DNA from: Mesorhizobium sp. J8
Lineage (GTDB): Bacteria; Pseudomonadota; Alphaproteobacteria; Rhizobiales; Rhizobiaceae
Assembly: GCF_016591715.1 (NCBI RefSeq)
Contig: NZ_AP024109.1
Coordinates: forward strand, 806,001-870,000
Direction: 5' to 3'
Length of the DNA stretch: 64,000 bases
Made by a program: the position numbers and the translations under genes. Positions 8,000 to 17,195 of this stretch are shown piece after piece. Numbering within the stretch: the first letter of the stretch is position 1; every line of letters starts with the position of its first letter. The notes beneath the pieces are model-generated. The model was given only the letters and a program-made list of their open reading frames with translations, was not told the origin of the DNA and did no database searches.

Positions 8000-9135
8000 T
8001 TGAACGTCTTGCGCGGATCGAAGGCGTCGCGCGTCGCCTCGCCGATGAAGACCAGCAGGGACAGCATCACCGAGATGACGATGAAGCCGGAGATGCCGAG
8101 CCAGGGGGCGTTGAGGTTGCGCTGCGCCTGCTTCAGCAACTCGCCGAGCGAGGCCGAGCCGGGCGGCAGGCCGAAGCCGAGATAGTCGAGCGAGGTCAGC
8201 GTCGAAATGGAGCCAGAGAGCAGGAAGGGCAGGAAGGTCAGCGTCGCCACCATGGCGTTCGGCAACAGATGCCGGAACATGATGGTGAGGTTCGGCACGC
8301 CGAGCGCCCGCGCCGCGTTGACATATTCGAAGTTGCGGGCGCGCAGGAATTCGGCCCGCACCACGCCGACCAGCGCCACCCACGAGAACAACAACATCAG
8401 GCCGAGCAGGATGAAGAAGCCGGGCGGCAGGATGGCCGAGACGATAAGCAGCAGGTAGAGCACCGGGATCGCCGACCAGATCTCGATGAAACGCTGGAAG
8501 AGAAGATCGGTCCAGCCGCCGAAATAGCCCTGCACCGCGCCGGCCGCGACGCCGATCAGCGACGAGCCGAGGGTCAGGATCAGGCCGAACAGAACCGAGA
8601 TGCGGAAGCCATAGAGCACGCGCGCCAGCACGTCGCGTGCCTGGTCGTCCGTGCCCAGCCAGTTCCAGTTGCCGAGGGTGCAGTTCTCGTCGGCCTCGCC
8701 CTTCGGATACTGGCTGCAGCGCTTCGTCTTGTCGTAAAGCCAGGACGGCTTTGCCGGCGCCGGTTCCGGAATCGCGTTGTTGACCGTCTGATAGGAGTAG
8801 CGGATCGGCGGCCAGATCATCCAGCCATTGGAGTTGATCTCGTCCTGGATCACCGGATCGCGATAGTCGGTGACGGCATAGAAACCGCCGAACTTCTCTT
8901 CCGGGTAGGCGACCAGGACCGGAAACAGGATCTCGCCCTTGTAGGAGGCGATGATCGGCTTGTCGTTGGCAATCAGCTCGGAAAACAGTGACAGCACGAA
9001 CAGGAACAGGAAGATCCAGAGCGACCAGTAGCCCCGCCGGTTCGCCTTGAAATTCTGCAGCCGCCTCTGGTTGAGCGGCGAAAGAAATGGCCTGCGGGGC
9101 CGCGCCGGGGCGCTTTCGATCGCAGCCTCGGCCAT
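7996..9135 (-). CDS. yejE: Peptide ABC transporter permease (YejE type)
   Basis: 379-aa inner-membrane permease of the DppC/OppC class. An N-terminal transmembrane helix (WSLWIFLFLFVLSLFSELI) is followed by a long periplasmic loop, then GTDDQARDVLARVLYG and about five transmembrane helices. The cytoplasmic EAA-like loop EYVNAARALGVPNLTIMFRHLLPN contacts the ATPase. Start ATG 9135 overlaps the yejB stop by one base (TGATG) and the stop overlaps yejF, so the three are tightly coupled. The long loop between helix 1 and the core is typical of YejE. Confidence 0.93.
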   Translation of the reverse strand: MAEAAIESAPARPRRPFLSPLNQRRLQNFKANRRGYWSLWIFLFLFVLSLFSELIANDKPIIASYKGEILFPVLVAYPEEKFGGFYAVTDYRDPVIQDEINSNGWMIWPPIRYSYQTVNNAIPEPAPAKPSWLYDKTKRCSQYPKGEADENCTLGNWNWLGTDDQARDVLARVLYGFRISVLFGLILTLGSSLIGVAAGAVQGYFGGWTDLLFQRFIEIWSAIPVLYLLLIVSAILPPGFFILLGLMLLFSWVALVGVVRAEFLRARNFEYVNAARALGVPNLTIMFRHLLPNAMVATLTFLPFLLSGSISTLTSLDYLGFGLPPGSASLGELLKQAQRNLNAPWLGISGFIVISVMLSLLVFIGEATRDAFDPRKTFK

Positions 9136-10229
9136 CAGATATCTCTCCGCTCGAAGTCGATGCGCGGATCGACCCAAGTGTAGATCAGGTCGGAGAGAAG
9201 GCCGACGAACAGGCCAAGCAGCGAGAAGATGTAGAGGGTGGCGAACACCACCGGATAGTCGCGGTCGATCACCGACTTGAAGCCAAGCAAGCCGAGGCCG
9301 TCGAGCGAGAAGATGTTCTCGATCAGCAGCGAGCCGGTGAAGAAGGCCGAGATGAAGGCGCCTGGAAAGCCGGCGATGACGATCAGCATGGCGTTGCGGA
9401 AGACGTGGCCGTAGAGCACCTTGCGCTCCGACAGGCCCTTGGCGCGCGCCGTCACGACATATTGCTTGCGGATTTCCTCGAGGAAAGAGTTCTTGGTGAG
9501 CAGGGTGGTCGTTGCGAAAGCCGAGAGCACGAGCGCCGTCAGCGGCAGGGTCATGTGCCAGACATAGTCGGCGATCTTGGCGGGCCAGGACAGTTGGTCC
9601 CAATTGTCCGAAACAATGCCGCGAAGCGGAAACCAGTCCCAGAACGACCCGCCCGCGAACAGCACCATGAGCATGATGCCGAACAGGAAGCCGGGAATGG
9701 CATAGCCGACGATGACGACGCCGCTGGTCCACACGTCGAAGGTCGAGCCGTCCTTCACCGCCTTGCGGATGCCGAGCGGGATCGAGATCAGGTAGGACAA
9801 GAGCGTGATCCACAGGCCGATGGAGATGGAGACCGGCATCTTCTCCAGGATCAGGTTCAGCACCGAGATATCGCGGAAATAGCTGTCGCCGAAATCGAAG
9901 CGGATATAGTTCCACAGCATCATGCCGAAGCGCTCGAGCGGCGGCTTGTCGAAGCCGAACTGCTTTTCCAGTTTCTTGATGAATTCGGGATCGAGCCCCT
10001 GCGCCCCGCGATATTTCGAGCTGACATCGCCGGCAACGTCGAAATTGCCACCGCCGGCGTCGCCGCCACCGCTGCCGAGGCGATCGTTGCCGCCCTGGTT
10101 GGTCAGCTTGGCGATCACCTGCTCGACCGGGCCGCCCGGCGCGAACTGGATGACCGCGAAGGAGATCGCCATGATGCCGAACAGCGTCGGGATCATCAGA
10201 AGAATGCGGCGCAGGATATAGGCGCCCAT
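9135..10229 (-). CDS. yejB: Peptide ABC transporter permease (YejB type)
   Basis: 364-aa permease of the DppB/OppB class. It opens with [20 protein letters not shown], the usual first helix, and carries an extended periplasmic segment rich in Gly/Asp ([13 protein letters not shown]) seen in rhizobial YejB. The conserved cytoplasmic loop [23 protein letters not shown] and C-terminal [10 protein letters not shown] are present. ATG 10229 matches the family start; a TTG at 10250 would add seven residues. It follows the Tat-type binding protein after 30 bases. Together with YejE it forms the membrane pore. Confidence 0.92.
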   Translation of the reverse strand: MGAYILRRILLMIPTLFGIMAISFAVIQFAPGGPVEQVIAKLTNQGGNDRLGSGGGDAGGGNFDVAGDVSSKYRGAQGLDPEFIKKLEKQFGFDKPPLERFGMMLWNYIRFDFGDSYFRDISVLNLILEKMPVSISIGLWITLLSYLISIPLGIRKAVKDGSTFDVWTSGVVIVGYAIPGFLFGIMLMVLFAGGSFWDWFPLRGIVSDNWDQLSWPAKIADYVWHMTLPLTALVLSAFATTTLLTKNSFLEEIRKQYVVTARAKGLSERKVLYGHVFRNAMLIVIAGFPGAFISAFFTGSLLIENIFSLDGLGLLGFKSVIDRDYPVVFATLYIFSLLGLFVGLLSDLIYTWVDPRIDFERRDI

Positions 10230-10259
10230 CAGGCGTCCGACCCCGCGCAAAGGTTCATG

Positions 10260-12137
10260 TCAGGCTTTGCCAATCTTTGCCGCCTTGCCCTTGTCGACCC
10301 ACCACAGCGCCTCGACCGGAAAGCCGAAATCGGGTTTCCGTTCGGGGAAGCCGAACATGTCCCAATAGGCGCTTCGGTGATTCGCCAGATACCAACTTGG
10401 AATCCAATCGCGCCGCGCGCGCAAGGCCCGGTCCAGCGCGCGCATGGCGGTGGTCAGGCTTTCGCGGTCCTTGGCGGTGCCGACGGCATCGATCAACGCA
10501 TCGATCGCCGGGCTTGCGACTCCCGACAGGTTGCGCGAGCCAGACACTGCGGCGCTGCGCGAATGGAAGAAGATTTCCAGATCGTCGCGGGTCGGCGTGG
10601 CGCTGAAATTGAAGGCGGCCGAGAGAAGGTCGAAATCGAATGTCGATTGCCTGAGCTGGTACTGCGCTGAATCCACCAGGCGGATCGAGGCATCGATGCC
10701 GATGGCCTTCATGTTGGCGACCCAGGGCGAATAGACTTGCACGAAGGTCTCGTCGTCGACCAGGAATTCGGCGGTCAGCCGCCCGCCCTTGTCGTTGAGC
10801 ACGAAATCGCCGGAGCGTTTCCAGCCGGCCTCGGCGAGCAGCTTCAGCGCAGCGCTCAACTGCTTGCGGTCACGCCCGGACCCGTCCGATGGCGGTTGCG
10901 TCACCGCCTCACCAAAGGTCTCCGGCGGCAACTGGTCGCGCAGCGGCTCAAGCAGCGCCAGTTCCTGCGGTGTTGGCATGCCAGAGGCGCGGAAGTCGGA
11001 TTTCTCGAAGCAGGATTGCGAGCGCTCATAGGAACCGTAGAAGAAGTTGCGCCGCGTCCATTCGAAATCGAAGCAGAGCGCGATCGCCTGCCGCACGCGC
11101 GGATCCTTGAATTGCTCCCGCCGCTGGTTGACCGCCGTGGCCTGCATGGAAGGCGTGGTTTCGGCGGGGAATTCATGTTTGATCACCTTGCCGCCGGTGA
11201 AGGCCGGAAAGTCGTAGGCCGTTGCCCAGACACGCGAGGTGAATTCCTCGCGGTAGAGGATCTCTCCCTTCTTGAAGGCCTCGAAGCCGGCCGTGCGATC
11301 CTGGTAGAATTCGATACGGATGCGCCCGAAATTGTTCTGGCCGCGGTTGACCGGCAGGTCATTGCCCCAATAGTCGGGCACGCGCTCATATTCGATCCAG
11401 GCGCCCGCCGACCAGCGCCCGACCTTATAGGCGCTTGAGCCGAGCGGCGGATTGAGCTGCGAGGAATCGAACGGGTTGGCCGTGAAGAAGGCCTTCGAAA
11501 GGATCGGGAACCCGACCACATTGAGGATCGTGCGGGCCGACTGCTTGCCGGAGAATTTGAGCTCGACCGTGTGGGTGTCCTTCGCCGCAGCGTCATCCAG
11601 ATGCGTCAGCGATAGCGCGTAGTCCGGATGCCCTTTGTCCTTCAACAGCTTGAAGGTGAAGGCGACATCGTCGGCGGTGAGCGGCGTGCCGTCATGGAAG
11701 CGTGCCTGCGGGCGCAGCGAGAAGGTGAAGCTGTTGCGGTCGTCCGCGAGCGTGACACTCTCGGCGATCAGCCCGTAGACCGCGTCCGGCTCGTCCAGCG
11801 CCCGCACCATCAACGAATCGAAGCACATTTCCATGCGCTGCGGGGAATCGCCCTTGGGGACGAAGGAATTCAGCGTGTTGAAGGTCTGCGGGCTCTGGTT
11901 GGCGCCCCAATTGGGCGGCGAGAAGTTGAAGGTGCCGCCTTGCGGGGCGTTCGGATTGACATAGTCGAAATGCGTGAAGTCGGGCTTGTATTTCAGGTCG
12001 CCGAAGGCCGACAGGCCGTGCAGCTCGACGCCGGTAGGCGTCTCGGCAAAGGCCCGGCCGGGCAGCAGCGCCGCGGCAGCGGCTGCGGCGCCGAGCGCCA
12101 GGAAGTCGCGGCGAGGGAGCAAAGTCCGCCGCTCCAT
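10260..12137 (-). CDS. yejA: Peptide ABC transporter substrate-binding protein, Tat-exported (YejA paralogue)
   Basis: 625-aa extracytoplasmic solute-binding protein of family 5. The N-terminus MERRTLLPRRDFLALGAAAA has a twin-arginine motif (RRDFL) before a hydrophobic stretch ending in AFAETP, so Tat export is predicted. Family signatures include DYVNPNAPQGGTFN near the mature start and the YWGNDLPVNRGQNNFGRIRIEFYQDR segment shared with YejA. It is a paralogue of the next upstream gene; the starts overlap by one base (TGATG). Tandem YejA proteins in one operon suggest a broader peptide range for one transporter. Confidence 0.93.
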   Translation of the reverse strand: MERRTLLPRRDFLALGAAAAAAALLPGRAFAETPTGVELHGLSAFGDLKYKPDFTHFDYVNPNAPQGGTFNFSPPNWGANQSPQTFNTLNSFVPKGDSPQRMEMCFDSLMVRALDEPDAVYGLIAESVTLADDRNSFTFSLRPQARFHDGTPLTADDVAFTFKLLKDKGHPDYALSLTHLDDAAAKDTHTVELKFSGKQSARTILNVVGFPILSKAFFTANPFDSSQLNPPLGSSAYKVGRWSAGAWIEYERVPDYWGNDLPVNRGQNNFGRIRIEFYQDRTAGFEAFKKGEILYREEFTSRVWATAYDFPAFTGGKVIKHEFPAETTPSMQATAVNQRREQFKDPRVRQAIALCFDFEWTRRNFFYGSYERSQSCFEKSDFRASGMPTPQELALLEPLRDQLPPETFGEAVTQPPSDGSGRDRKQLSAALKLLAEAGWKRSGDFVLNDKGGRLTAEFLVDDETFVQVYSPWVANMKAIGIDASIRLVDSAQYQLRQSTFDFDLLSAAFNFSATPTRDDLEIFFHSRSAAVSGSRNLSGVASPAIDALIDAVGTAKDRESLTTAMRALDRALRARRDWIPSWYLANHRSAYWDMFGFPERKPDFGFPVEALWWVDKGKAAKIGKA

Positions 12138-14017
12138 CAATTGAGACCCTTGTATTTGGCGGCCAGCGCCTTTTCCTTCACCGGGTCGATCCACCAGGAA
12201 TCGATATCCGCGCCCCGGTAGGTGGGCTGCTTCTCAGGCATGTCGAACTTGTTCCAATAGGCAAGCCAGATCACCGCGCGATAATATTGCGGAACGACGT
12301 AGTAGTTCCACAGAAGGACGCGGTCGAGCGCATGAGTGGCGGCGACAAGGTCGTCCCGGTCGGTGGCGAAGATGATGCGATCCACGAGGGCGTCGACCAC
12401 TGGATTCTTTATCCCGGAATAATTGCGTGATCCGGGCGAATCGGCAGCCTTCGAACTCCAGAAGTCGCGTTGCTCGTTGCCGGGAGATTCCGACTGCTGC
12501 AACTGGCTGGTGATGACGTCGTAATCGAAATTGTTGACGCGGTTTATGTACTGGGTCTGGTCAATGATGCGTAGCGTTGCATCGACACCGATCTTGCGCA
12601 GATTGGCTATCCAGGGGCTGGCGATGACCTGATCGGTGTCGTTCCAGCCGAGGATCTCGAACTTGAACGGCGCGCCGGTCTTGGCGTTCACCATCTTGCC
12701 GCCTTTGATAACCCAGCCCGCCTGGGCGAAGAGATCGACCGCCTGCTTCAGGTATTTCCGTTCCGCCTGCGGCGAGTCATAGACCGGCAGCTTGAATTCC
12801 TGGGTGAACAATTCGGGCGGCAGCTTGTCCCGGTATTTTTCCAGGATTTCGAGCTCCTTGCCTTGCGGCAGCCCGCTCGACGCCAGTTCCGTACCCTGGA
12901 AATAGCTATGGGTGCGCGTGTTCGAATTATAGAACAGCGTGCGGTTCATCGTTTCGAAATCGAACGGAAGCGTCAGAGCCTCGCGCACGAGGCGGTCTTG
13001 CAAGAGCGGCCGTCGCTGATTGAGTACGAAGGCCTGCATGGGTTCCGGCGAGGTGGTCTTGAACACCTGCTTGACCACGTCGCCGGCGCTCACCGCCGGA
13101 AAATTGTACGCCGTATTCCATCGCCTCGAGCTGTTTTCCGGCTTGATGTCGTCCAGCCCGCCCTTGGTGAAGGCCTGCCAGGCGGCGTTGTCGTCGAGGA
13201 TGTAGGTGAAGCGCTGGGTATCGAAATTCTCGCGGCCGACCTTCACCGGCAGCTTGGCGCCCCAATAGTCCGGCACGCGCTGCCAGACGATCTCCGAGCC
13301 CGGCTTGAAGCTGACGATCTTGTAGGCTGCGGAGCCCAGCGGCGGCTCGAGGGTCGGCCTGGTGATGTCGCGCTTCTTGCCGCTGGCGTCCGTGCCTTCC
13401 CACCAGTGCTTCGGCAAAACGACGAGATCGCCGAGGATCTTGGGCAGCTCGCGGTTGCCCTTCTGGTTGAAGTGGAATTCGACCTCCCGATCGGAGATTG
13501 CCACCGCCTCGGTGACGTTCTCGAAATAACGGTTGTATTGTGGGCTGTTGGCCTTGAGCACCTGGAAGGACCAGATCACGTCGTCGACGGTGATCGGCTG
13601 GCCGTCATGCCATTTCGCCCGCGGATCGAGCCGGTAGGTCGCGGACGAATAATCGGAAGGGTATTTGTAGGCTTCGGCGACCAACGGGTGGCTGACGCTG
13701 CCTTCGTCGGTCGCCTGTTCCATCAGCGTGTCGTAAAGCAGCCCGCCGCCGAAACCAACCAGCCCCGCGGCCGGCGATCCCTGCACGATATAGGGGTTGA
13801 AGCTGTCGAACGTGCCGGTGACCACGGAGTTGTAGGTGCCGCCCTTCGGCGCATTCGGATTGACGTAGTCGTAATGCTGGAAATTGTCGCCGTATTTTGA
13901 AGGTCCGATCAGCGACGATGTCGTGCGCCACTCGTCGGCGAAGCCGGCCTGCAGGCTGGCGGCGAAGGCAAGCGCGAATGCCGATGCGAAAAGCGTGCGG
14001 AAGCGGCCAACCTTCAT
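12137..14017 (-). CDS. yejA: Peptide ABC transporter substrate-binding protein, Sec-exported (YejA)
   Basis: 626-aa family 5 solute-binding protein and first gene of the yej operon. It has an ordinary Sec signal peptide (MKVGRFRTLFASAFALAFAA...QAGFADEW), then the family segment HYDYVNPNAPKGGTYNSV and YWGAKLPVKVGRENFDTQRF. It captures peptides in the periplasm for YejB/YejE. In Sinorhizobium and Brucella such systems contribute to survival of antimicrobial peptides, including legume NCR peptides; a similar role here is an inference. The start ATG 14017 is preceded by GAGGAG (in the opposite-strand CTCCTC at about 14024-14030). Confidence 0.93.
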   Translation of the reverse strand: MKVGRFRTLFASAFALAFAASLQAGFADEWRTTSSLIGPSKYGDNFQHYDYVNPNAPKGGTYNSVVTGTFDSFNPYIVQGSPAAGLVGFGGGLLYDTLMEQATDEGSVSHPLVAEAYKYPSDYSSATYRLDPRAKWHDGQPITVDDVIWSFQVLKANSPQYNRYFENVTEAVAISDREVEFHFNQKGNRELPKILGDLVVLPKHWWEGTDASGKKRDITRPTLEPPLGSAAYKIVSFKPGSEIVWQRVPDYWGAKLPVKVGRENFDTQRFTYILDDNAAWQAFTKGGLDDIKPENSSRRWNTAYNFPAVSAGDVVKQVFKTTSPEPMQAFVLNQRRPLLQDRLVREALTLPFDFETMNRTLFYNSNTRTHSYFQGTELASSGLPQGKELEILEKYRDKLPPELFTQEFKLPVYDSPQAERKYLKQAVDLFAQAGWVIKGGKMVNAKTGAPFKFEILGWNDTDQVIASPWIANLRKIGVDATLRIIDQTQYINRVNNFDYDVITSQLQQSESPGNEQRDFWSSKAADSPGSRNYSGIKNPVVDALVDRIIFATDRDDLVAATHALDRVLLWNYYVVPQYYRAVIWLAYWNKFDMPEKQPTYRGADIDSWWIDPVKEKALAAKYKGLN

Positions 14018-14122
14018 GCGTTCTCCTCGTCGCGGAATTTACCCACCGCAATCTAGATCATTTGACGCCGGTGGAAACCGCAAGTGCCGCCTTTGTCGCC
14101 GCCCATGCAGCTTTCCTAACAG

Positions 14123-14147
14123 AAAAGCCGGGACGAACCCGGCTTTT
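14123..14147 (-). terminator. Intrinsic terminator after the cytochrome c gene
   Basis: Perfect 10-bp stem AAAAGCCGGG / CCCGGCTTTT with a 5-nt loop, the stem itself supplying the terminal T run when read on the minus strand. It lies 26 bases beyond the stop of the minus-strand cytochrome gene and about 100 bases before the yej operon start, so it would separate the two transcripts. Confidence 0.8.
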
Positions 14148-14173
14148 CCAAGGAAGTCTCTGCGACAAATTGT

Positions 14174-14833
14174 TTATTGAGCGGGCGCCGCGGGCTTGGC
14201 CGGAGCGGTTCCCTCGGCCGGCTTGGCCGCACCGTCAGCCGGCTTGGTCGCGTCGGCGGGCTTGGAAGCGTCGGCGGCGGCACCCGGCTGCGGCAGCGGC
14301 TTCGGATTGTCCGACAGCGTGCGCAGATAGGCGATCACATTGGCGCGGTCTTCTTCCTTCGGCAGGCCGGCGAAGCCCATCGCGGTGCCCTTCACGAACT
14401 TCTTCGGCGAGGTGATGAAGTGGTTGAGGTTCTCGTAGGTCCAATGCTCCTGGCCGCCCTTGGAGAAATCCTTCATGCCGGCCGAATAGGCGAAGCCCTC
14501 ATGCTCGGCGACAGGACGGTCGACGATGTCCCAGAGGTCCGGACCGACCTTGTTCGGGCCGCCTTTTTCGCCGGAATGGCAGGCCTGGCACTTCTTGAAG
14601 ATGGCGGCGCCCGCATCGGCGCTGGCGCTGGCAAGCAGGTCGGCGATCGGCTTTTCAGCCGCGGCAGGCGCGGCCGGGCCGCCTTCGGTCGGCTCCTGCG
14701 CCTCGATGGCGAAGCCGGGCTTTTCGGGCGCCGGTGAGGCGAACAGCCCGTCCGAGACGAGGCCTATCGAAAAGACGATGAAGCAGGTTCCCAGAAATCC
14801 GCCGAGCAGCTTGTTGACTTCGTTGGAATCCAT
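14174..14833 (-). CDS. Membrane-anchored cytochrome c (CycM / c552 type)
   Basis: 219 aa. The N-terminus ([26 protein letters not shown]) is an uncleaved signal anchor. It is followed by a Pro/Ala/Glu linker and one class I cytochrome c domain with heme motif CQACH (C82, C85, H86) and the likely axial methionine M152 in [11 protein letters not shown]. The C-terminal 40 residues are a low-complexity Ala/Pro/Lys tail. Rhizobial CycM carries electrons from the bc1 complex to aa3 oxidase at the periplasmic face; assignment rests on the architecture. Divergent from kdsB with a roughly 190-base shared upstream region. Confidence 0.9.
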   Translation of the reverse strand: MDSNEVNKLLGGFLGTCFIVFSIGLVSDGLFASPAPEKPGFAIEAQEPTEGGPAAPAAAEKPIADLLASASADAGAAIFKKCQACHSGEKGGPNKVGPDLWDIVDRPVAEHEGFAYSAGMKDFSKGGQEHWTYENLNHFITSPKKFVKGTAMGFAGLPKEEDRANVIAYLRTLSDNPKPLPQPGAAADASKPADATKPADGAAKPAEGTAPAKPAAPAQ

Positions 14834-15026
14834 ACGCCCCTTGCTCCCTTTTCCGGCGGACCGTCCCGTCCACTCCGTCCGTCGGTATCGCGAACTGCCC
14901 TGAAAGGCCAGTCAAATCGGGCGGAAACTAGGTCTTTTGCTCTGGCGTTGCAACACCTATAAGGGCGCTTCCAGTGAGACCTTTTGCCACTTTTCCATCC
15001 GCGTTTTTCGACCGCCCAAAAATCCG

Positions 15027-15755
15027 ATGTCGACCTTGATCCTGATCCCCGCCCGCATGGCCTCGACGCGCCTGCCGGGCAAGCCGCTGGCCGACATTGC
15101 CGGCGTGCCGATGATCGTCCATGTCGCCCGCCGCGCCGCCGAGGCCGGGCTTGGCCGTGTCGTGGTGGCGACCGACACCGAAGCCGTCGCGCAAGCCGTG
15201 AAGGCGCATGGCTTCGAGGCGGTCATGACCCGCGCGGATCACGAATCGGGCTCCGACCGCATTTTCGAGGCGCTGACGGCGCTCGACCCCGAAAGCCAAG
15301 TGGAAACGATCGTCAACGTCCAGGGGGACCTGCCGACCATCGACCCCGAGATCATCGGCGCGTCGCTGCGGCCGTTCGAGGACAAATCGGTCGATATCGC
15401 CACGCTCGGCGTCGAGATCGTGCGCGACGAGGAAAAGACCAATCCGAATGTCGTCAAGATCGTCGGCTCGCCGCTGTCGGCGACGCGTCTGAAAGCGCTC
15501 TATTTCACCCGCGCCACCGCGCCCTGGGGCGAGGGGCCGCTCTACCACCATATCGGCCTTTATGCCTATCGCCGTGCGGCGCTGGAGCGTTTCGTGGCGC
15601 TCAAGCCATCGCCGCTGGAGCGGCGCGAGCGGCTGGAGCAGTTGCGCGCGCTGGAAGCCGGCATGCGCATCGACGCCGAGATCGTCGAATCGCTGCCGCT
15701 CGGCGTCGACACGCCGCACGACCTGGAACGCGCCAGGCAGATCCTTTCAAGCTGA
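15027..15755 (+). CDS. kdsB: 3-deoxy-manno-octulosonate cytidylyltransferase
   Basis: 242 aa. It activates KDO as CMP-KDO for lipopolysaccharide inner-core synthesis in the cytoplasm. The N-terminus has the nucleotide-binding signature [15 protein letters not shown], followed by [30 protein letters not shown] and the catalytic-region [12 protein letters not shown] 15027 ([11 protein letters not shown]) was selected over the in-frame 14937 because it matches the family N-terminus. It is followed by pheA after 10 bases, a pairing common in rhizobia. Confidence 0.95.
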   Translation: MSTLILIPARMASTRLPGKPLADIAGVPMIVHVARRAAEAGLGRVVVATDTEAVAQAVKAHGFEAVMTRADHESGSDRIFEALTALDPESQVETIVNVQGDLPTIDPEIIGASLRPFEDKSVDIATLGVEIVRDEEKTNPNVVKIVGSPLSATRLKALYFTRATAPWGEGPLYHHIGLYAYRRAALERFVALKPSPLERRERLEQLRALEAGMRIDAEIVESLPLGVDTPHDLERARQILSS

Positions 15756-15765
15756 GATCGTCCGC

Positions 15766-16629
15766 ATGACTGCAAAGACCAACAGAATCTCCTTCCAGGG
15801 CGAGCCCGGCGCCAACTCCGACACCGCCTGCCGCAACATGTTCCCGTCGATGGAACCGTTGCCCTGCCCGACCTTTGAGGATGCCTTCAACGCGGTCGAG
15901 ACCGGCAAGGCCGATCTCGCGATGATCCCGATCGAGAATACCATCGCCGGCCGCGTCGCCGACATCCATCACCTCTTGCCTGAATCGAAGCTGCACATCG
16001 TCGGCGAATATTTCCTGCCGATCCACTTCCAGCTCATGGTGCTGCCGGGCGTGAAGCGCGAGGAGATCAAGACCGTCCACAGCCACATCCACGCGTTGGG
16101 ACAGTGCCGCAAATACATCCGCAAGAACGGCTGGAAACCCGTGATCGCCGGCGACACGGCGGGTTCGGCCAAGATGGTCTCTGAGGTCAAGGACCGCACC
16201 ATGGCCTCGCTGGCGCCGGCTTTGGCCGCGGAGCTTTATGGGCTCGACATCATCGAGAAGAATGTCGAGGACACCGATTCCAACGTCACCCGCTTCGTCG
16301 TGCTGACCAAGAACAAGCAATGGGTGGAGCGCCCCGCGCCGGACGCCAAGATGATGACCACCTTCATCTTCCGCGTCCGCAACGTGCCGGCCGCGCTCTA
16401 CAAGGCGATGGGCGGCTTCGCCACCAACGGCATCAACATGACGAAGCTCGAGAGCTACCAGCTCGGCGCCTTCACCGCGACGCTGTTCTACGCCGACATC
16501 GAAGGCCATCCTGACGATCCGCTGGTCAAGCTGGCGCTGGACGAATTGCGCTTCTTCTCGCGCGAAATGCGCATCCTCGGCGTCTATCCGGCGAGCGCTT
16601 CGCGCGATGAGTGGAAGGTGGCGGATTAA
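15766..16629 (+). CDS. pheA: Prephenate dehydratase
   Basis: 287-aa monofunctional prephenate dehydratase, converting prephenate to phenylpyruvate in phenylalanine synthesis. The catalytic domain (about 1-185) shows ISFQGEPGANSD, IPIENTIAGRV, TAGSA and the catalytic TDSNVTRF (Thr-Arg-Phe). A C-terminal ACT domain (about 200-275, NVPAALYKAMGGFATNGINMTKLES) probably binds phenylalanine for feedback inhibition; the usual ESRP loop reads ESYQ here. Starts 10 bases after kdsB and is likely in the same transcript. Confidence 0.95.
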   Translation: MTAKTNRISFQGEPGANSDTACRNMFPSMEPLPCPTFEDAFNAVETGKADLAMIPIENTIAGRVADIHHLLPESKLHIVGEYFLPIHFQLMVLPGVKREEIKTVHSHIHALGQCRKYIRKNGWKPVIAGDTAGSAKMVSEVKDRTMASLAPALAAELYGLDIIEKNVEDTDSNVTRFVVLTKNKQWVERPAPDAKMMTTFIFRVRNVPAALYKAMGGFATNGINMTKLESYQLGAFTATLFYADIEGHPDDPLVKLALDELRFFSREMRILGVYPASASRDEWKVAD

Positions 16630-16669
16630 GGCAGCTGTGCCTATGGGGTTTGCCGAGACGCTTGAGCTT

Positions 16670-16841
16670 CGTCATCCACGGGCGGAGCAAGGAGCGAAGC
16701 GACGCGCGCAGACCCGAGGATCCATTCCGTTACGTCGAAGCACTGCCCAACGTTGCAGAATTCCGCACCGCTGCATCCTTCGGCCGAGGTAACGGCATGG
16801 ATTCCAGGGTCTCCGCTTCGCTCCGCCCTGGAATGACGACG
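16670..16841. repeat. Palindromic intergenic repeat, family 2
   Basis: Imperfect inverted repeat of about 170 bp filling the gap between convergent pheA and the Dabb gene. The left arm (16670-16732) ends ATCCATTCCGTTAC and the right arm (16789-16841) begins GTAACGGCATGGATTCC. Both carry GGGCGGAGC...GCGAAGCG in inverse orientation. The centre is unrelated. No open reading frame or promoter is evident. Confidence 0.75.
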
Positions 16842-16882
16842 TCACAAAGGTCCGCGCCGGTTTGAGACGCCAGCGCTGTTGT

Positions 16883-17185
16883 TCAGCCGAACCCTAACGG
16901 CACGTAATCTATCTCCAAAAACTTCTCGACCTCGGGCACCCAGCGGTCGCGCACGAAGGCGACGTGGTCGGGGTGCTCGTTGTAGCGCGTGTAGGCCGCC
17001 TGGTCGGCGAACTCCATCGAGAAGCCGAACTGATAGTCGTTCTTCGGGCTCACCTGCCGCAACTGCTCGAAATGCGCCACACCCTTGATCCCGGTCAGGA
17101 TCTTCTTCGCGTCGTGCAGGAAGCGCTTCGTCTCCAGCGAATGCGGCTCGTGCTTCAAGCTGAACACCACGGTATGACGGATCAT
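16883..17185 (-). CDS. Dabb (stress-responsive alpha/beta barrel) domain protein
   Basis: 100-aa single-domain protein. MIRHTVVFSLK opens with the typical first strand including H4, followed by FEQLRQVSPKNDYQFGFSMEFADQAAYTRYNEHPDHVAFV and a C-terminal VEKFLEIDYVPL. These are the hallmarks of the dimeric ferredoxin-like Dabb fold. Catalytic activity in the family is varied and none can be assigned. It lies 10 bases after nudC on the same strand, so the HIT, nudC and Dabb genes probably form one transcript. Confidence 0.88.
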   Translation of the reverse strand: MIRHTVVFSLKHEPHSLETKRFLHDAKKILTGIKGVAHFEQLRQVSPKNDYQFGFSMEFADQAAYTRYNEHPDHVAFVRDRWVPEVEKFLEIDYVPLGFG

Positions 17186-17195
17186 TCTTGCGCTC

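Noticed and set aside
5729..8185. 818-aa open frame on the plus strand
   Set aside because: Antisense to ghrA and yejF/yejE; composition is rich in Arg/Asp/His as expected for the complement of high-GC coding sequence, and no domain is recognisable.
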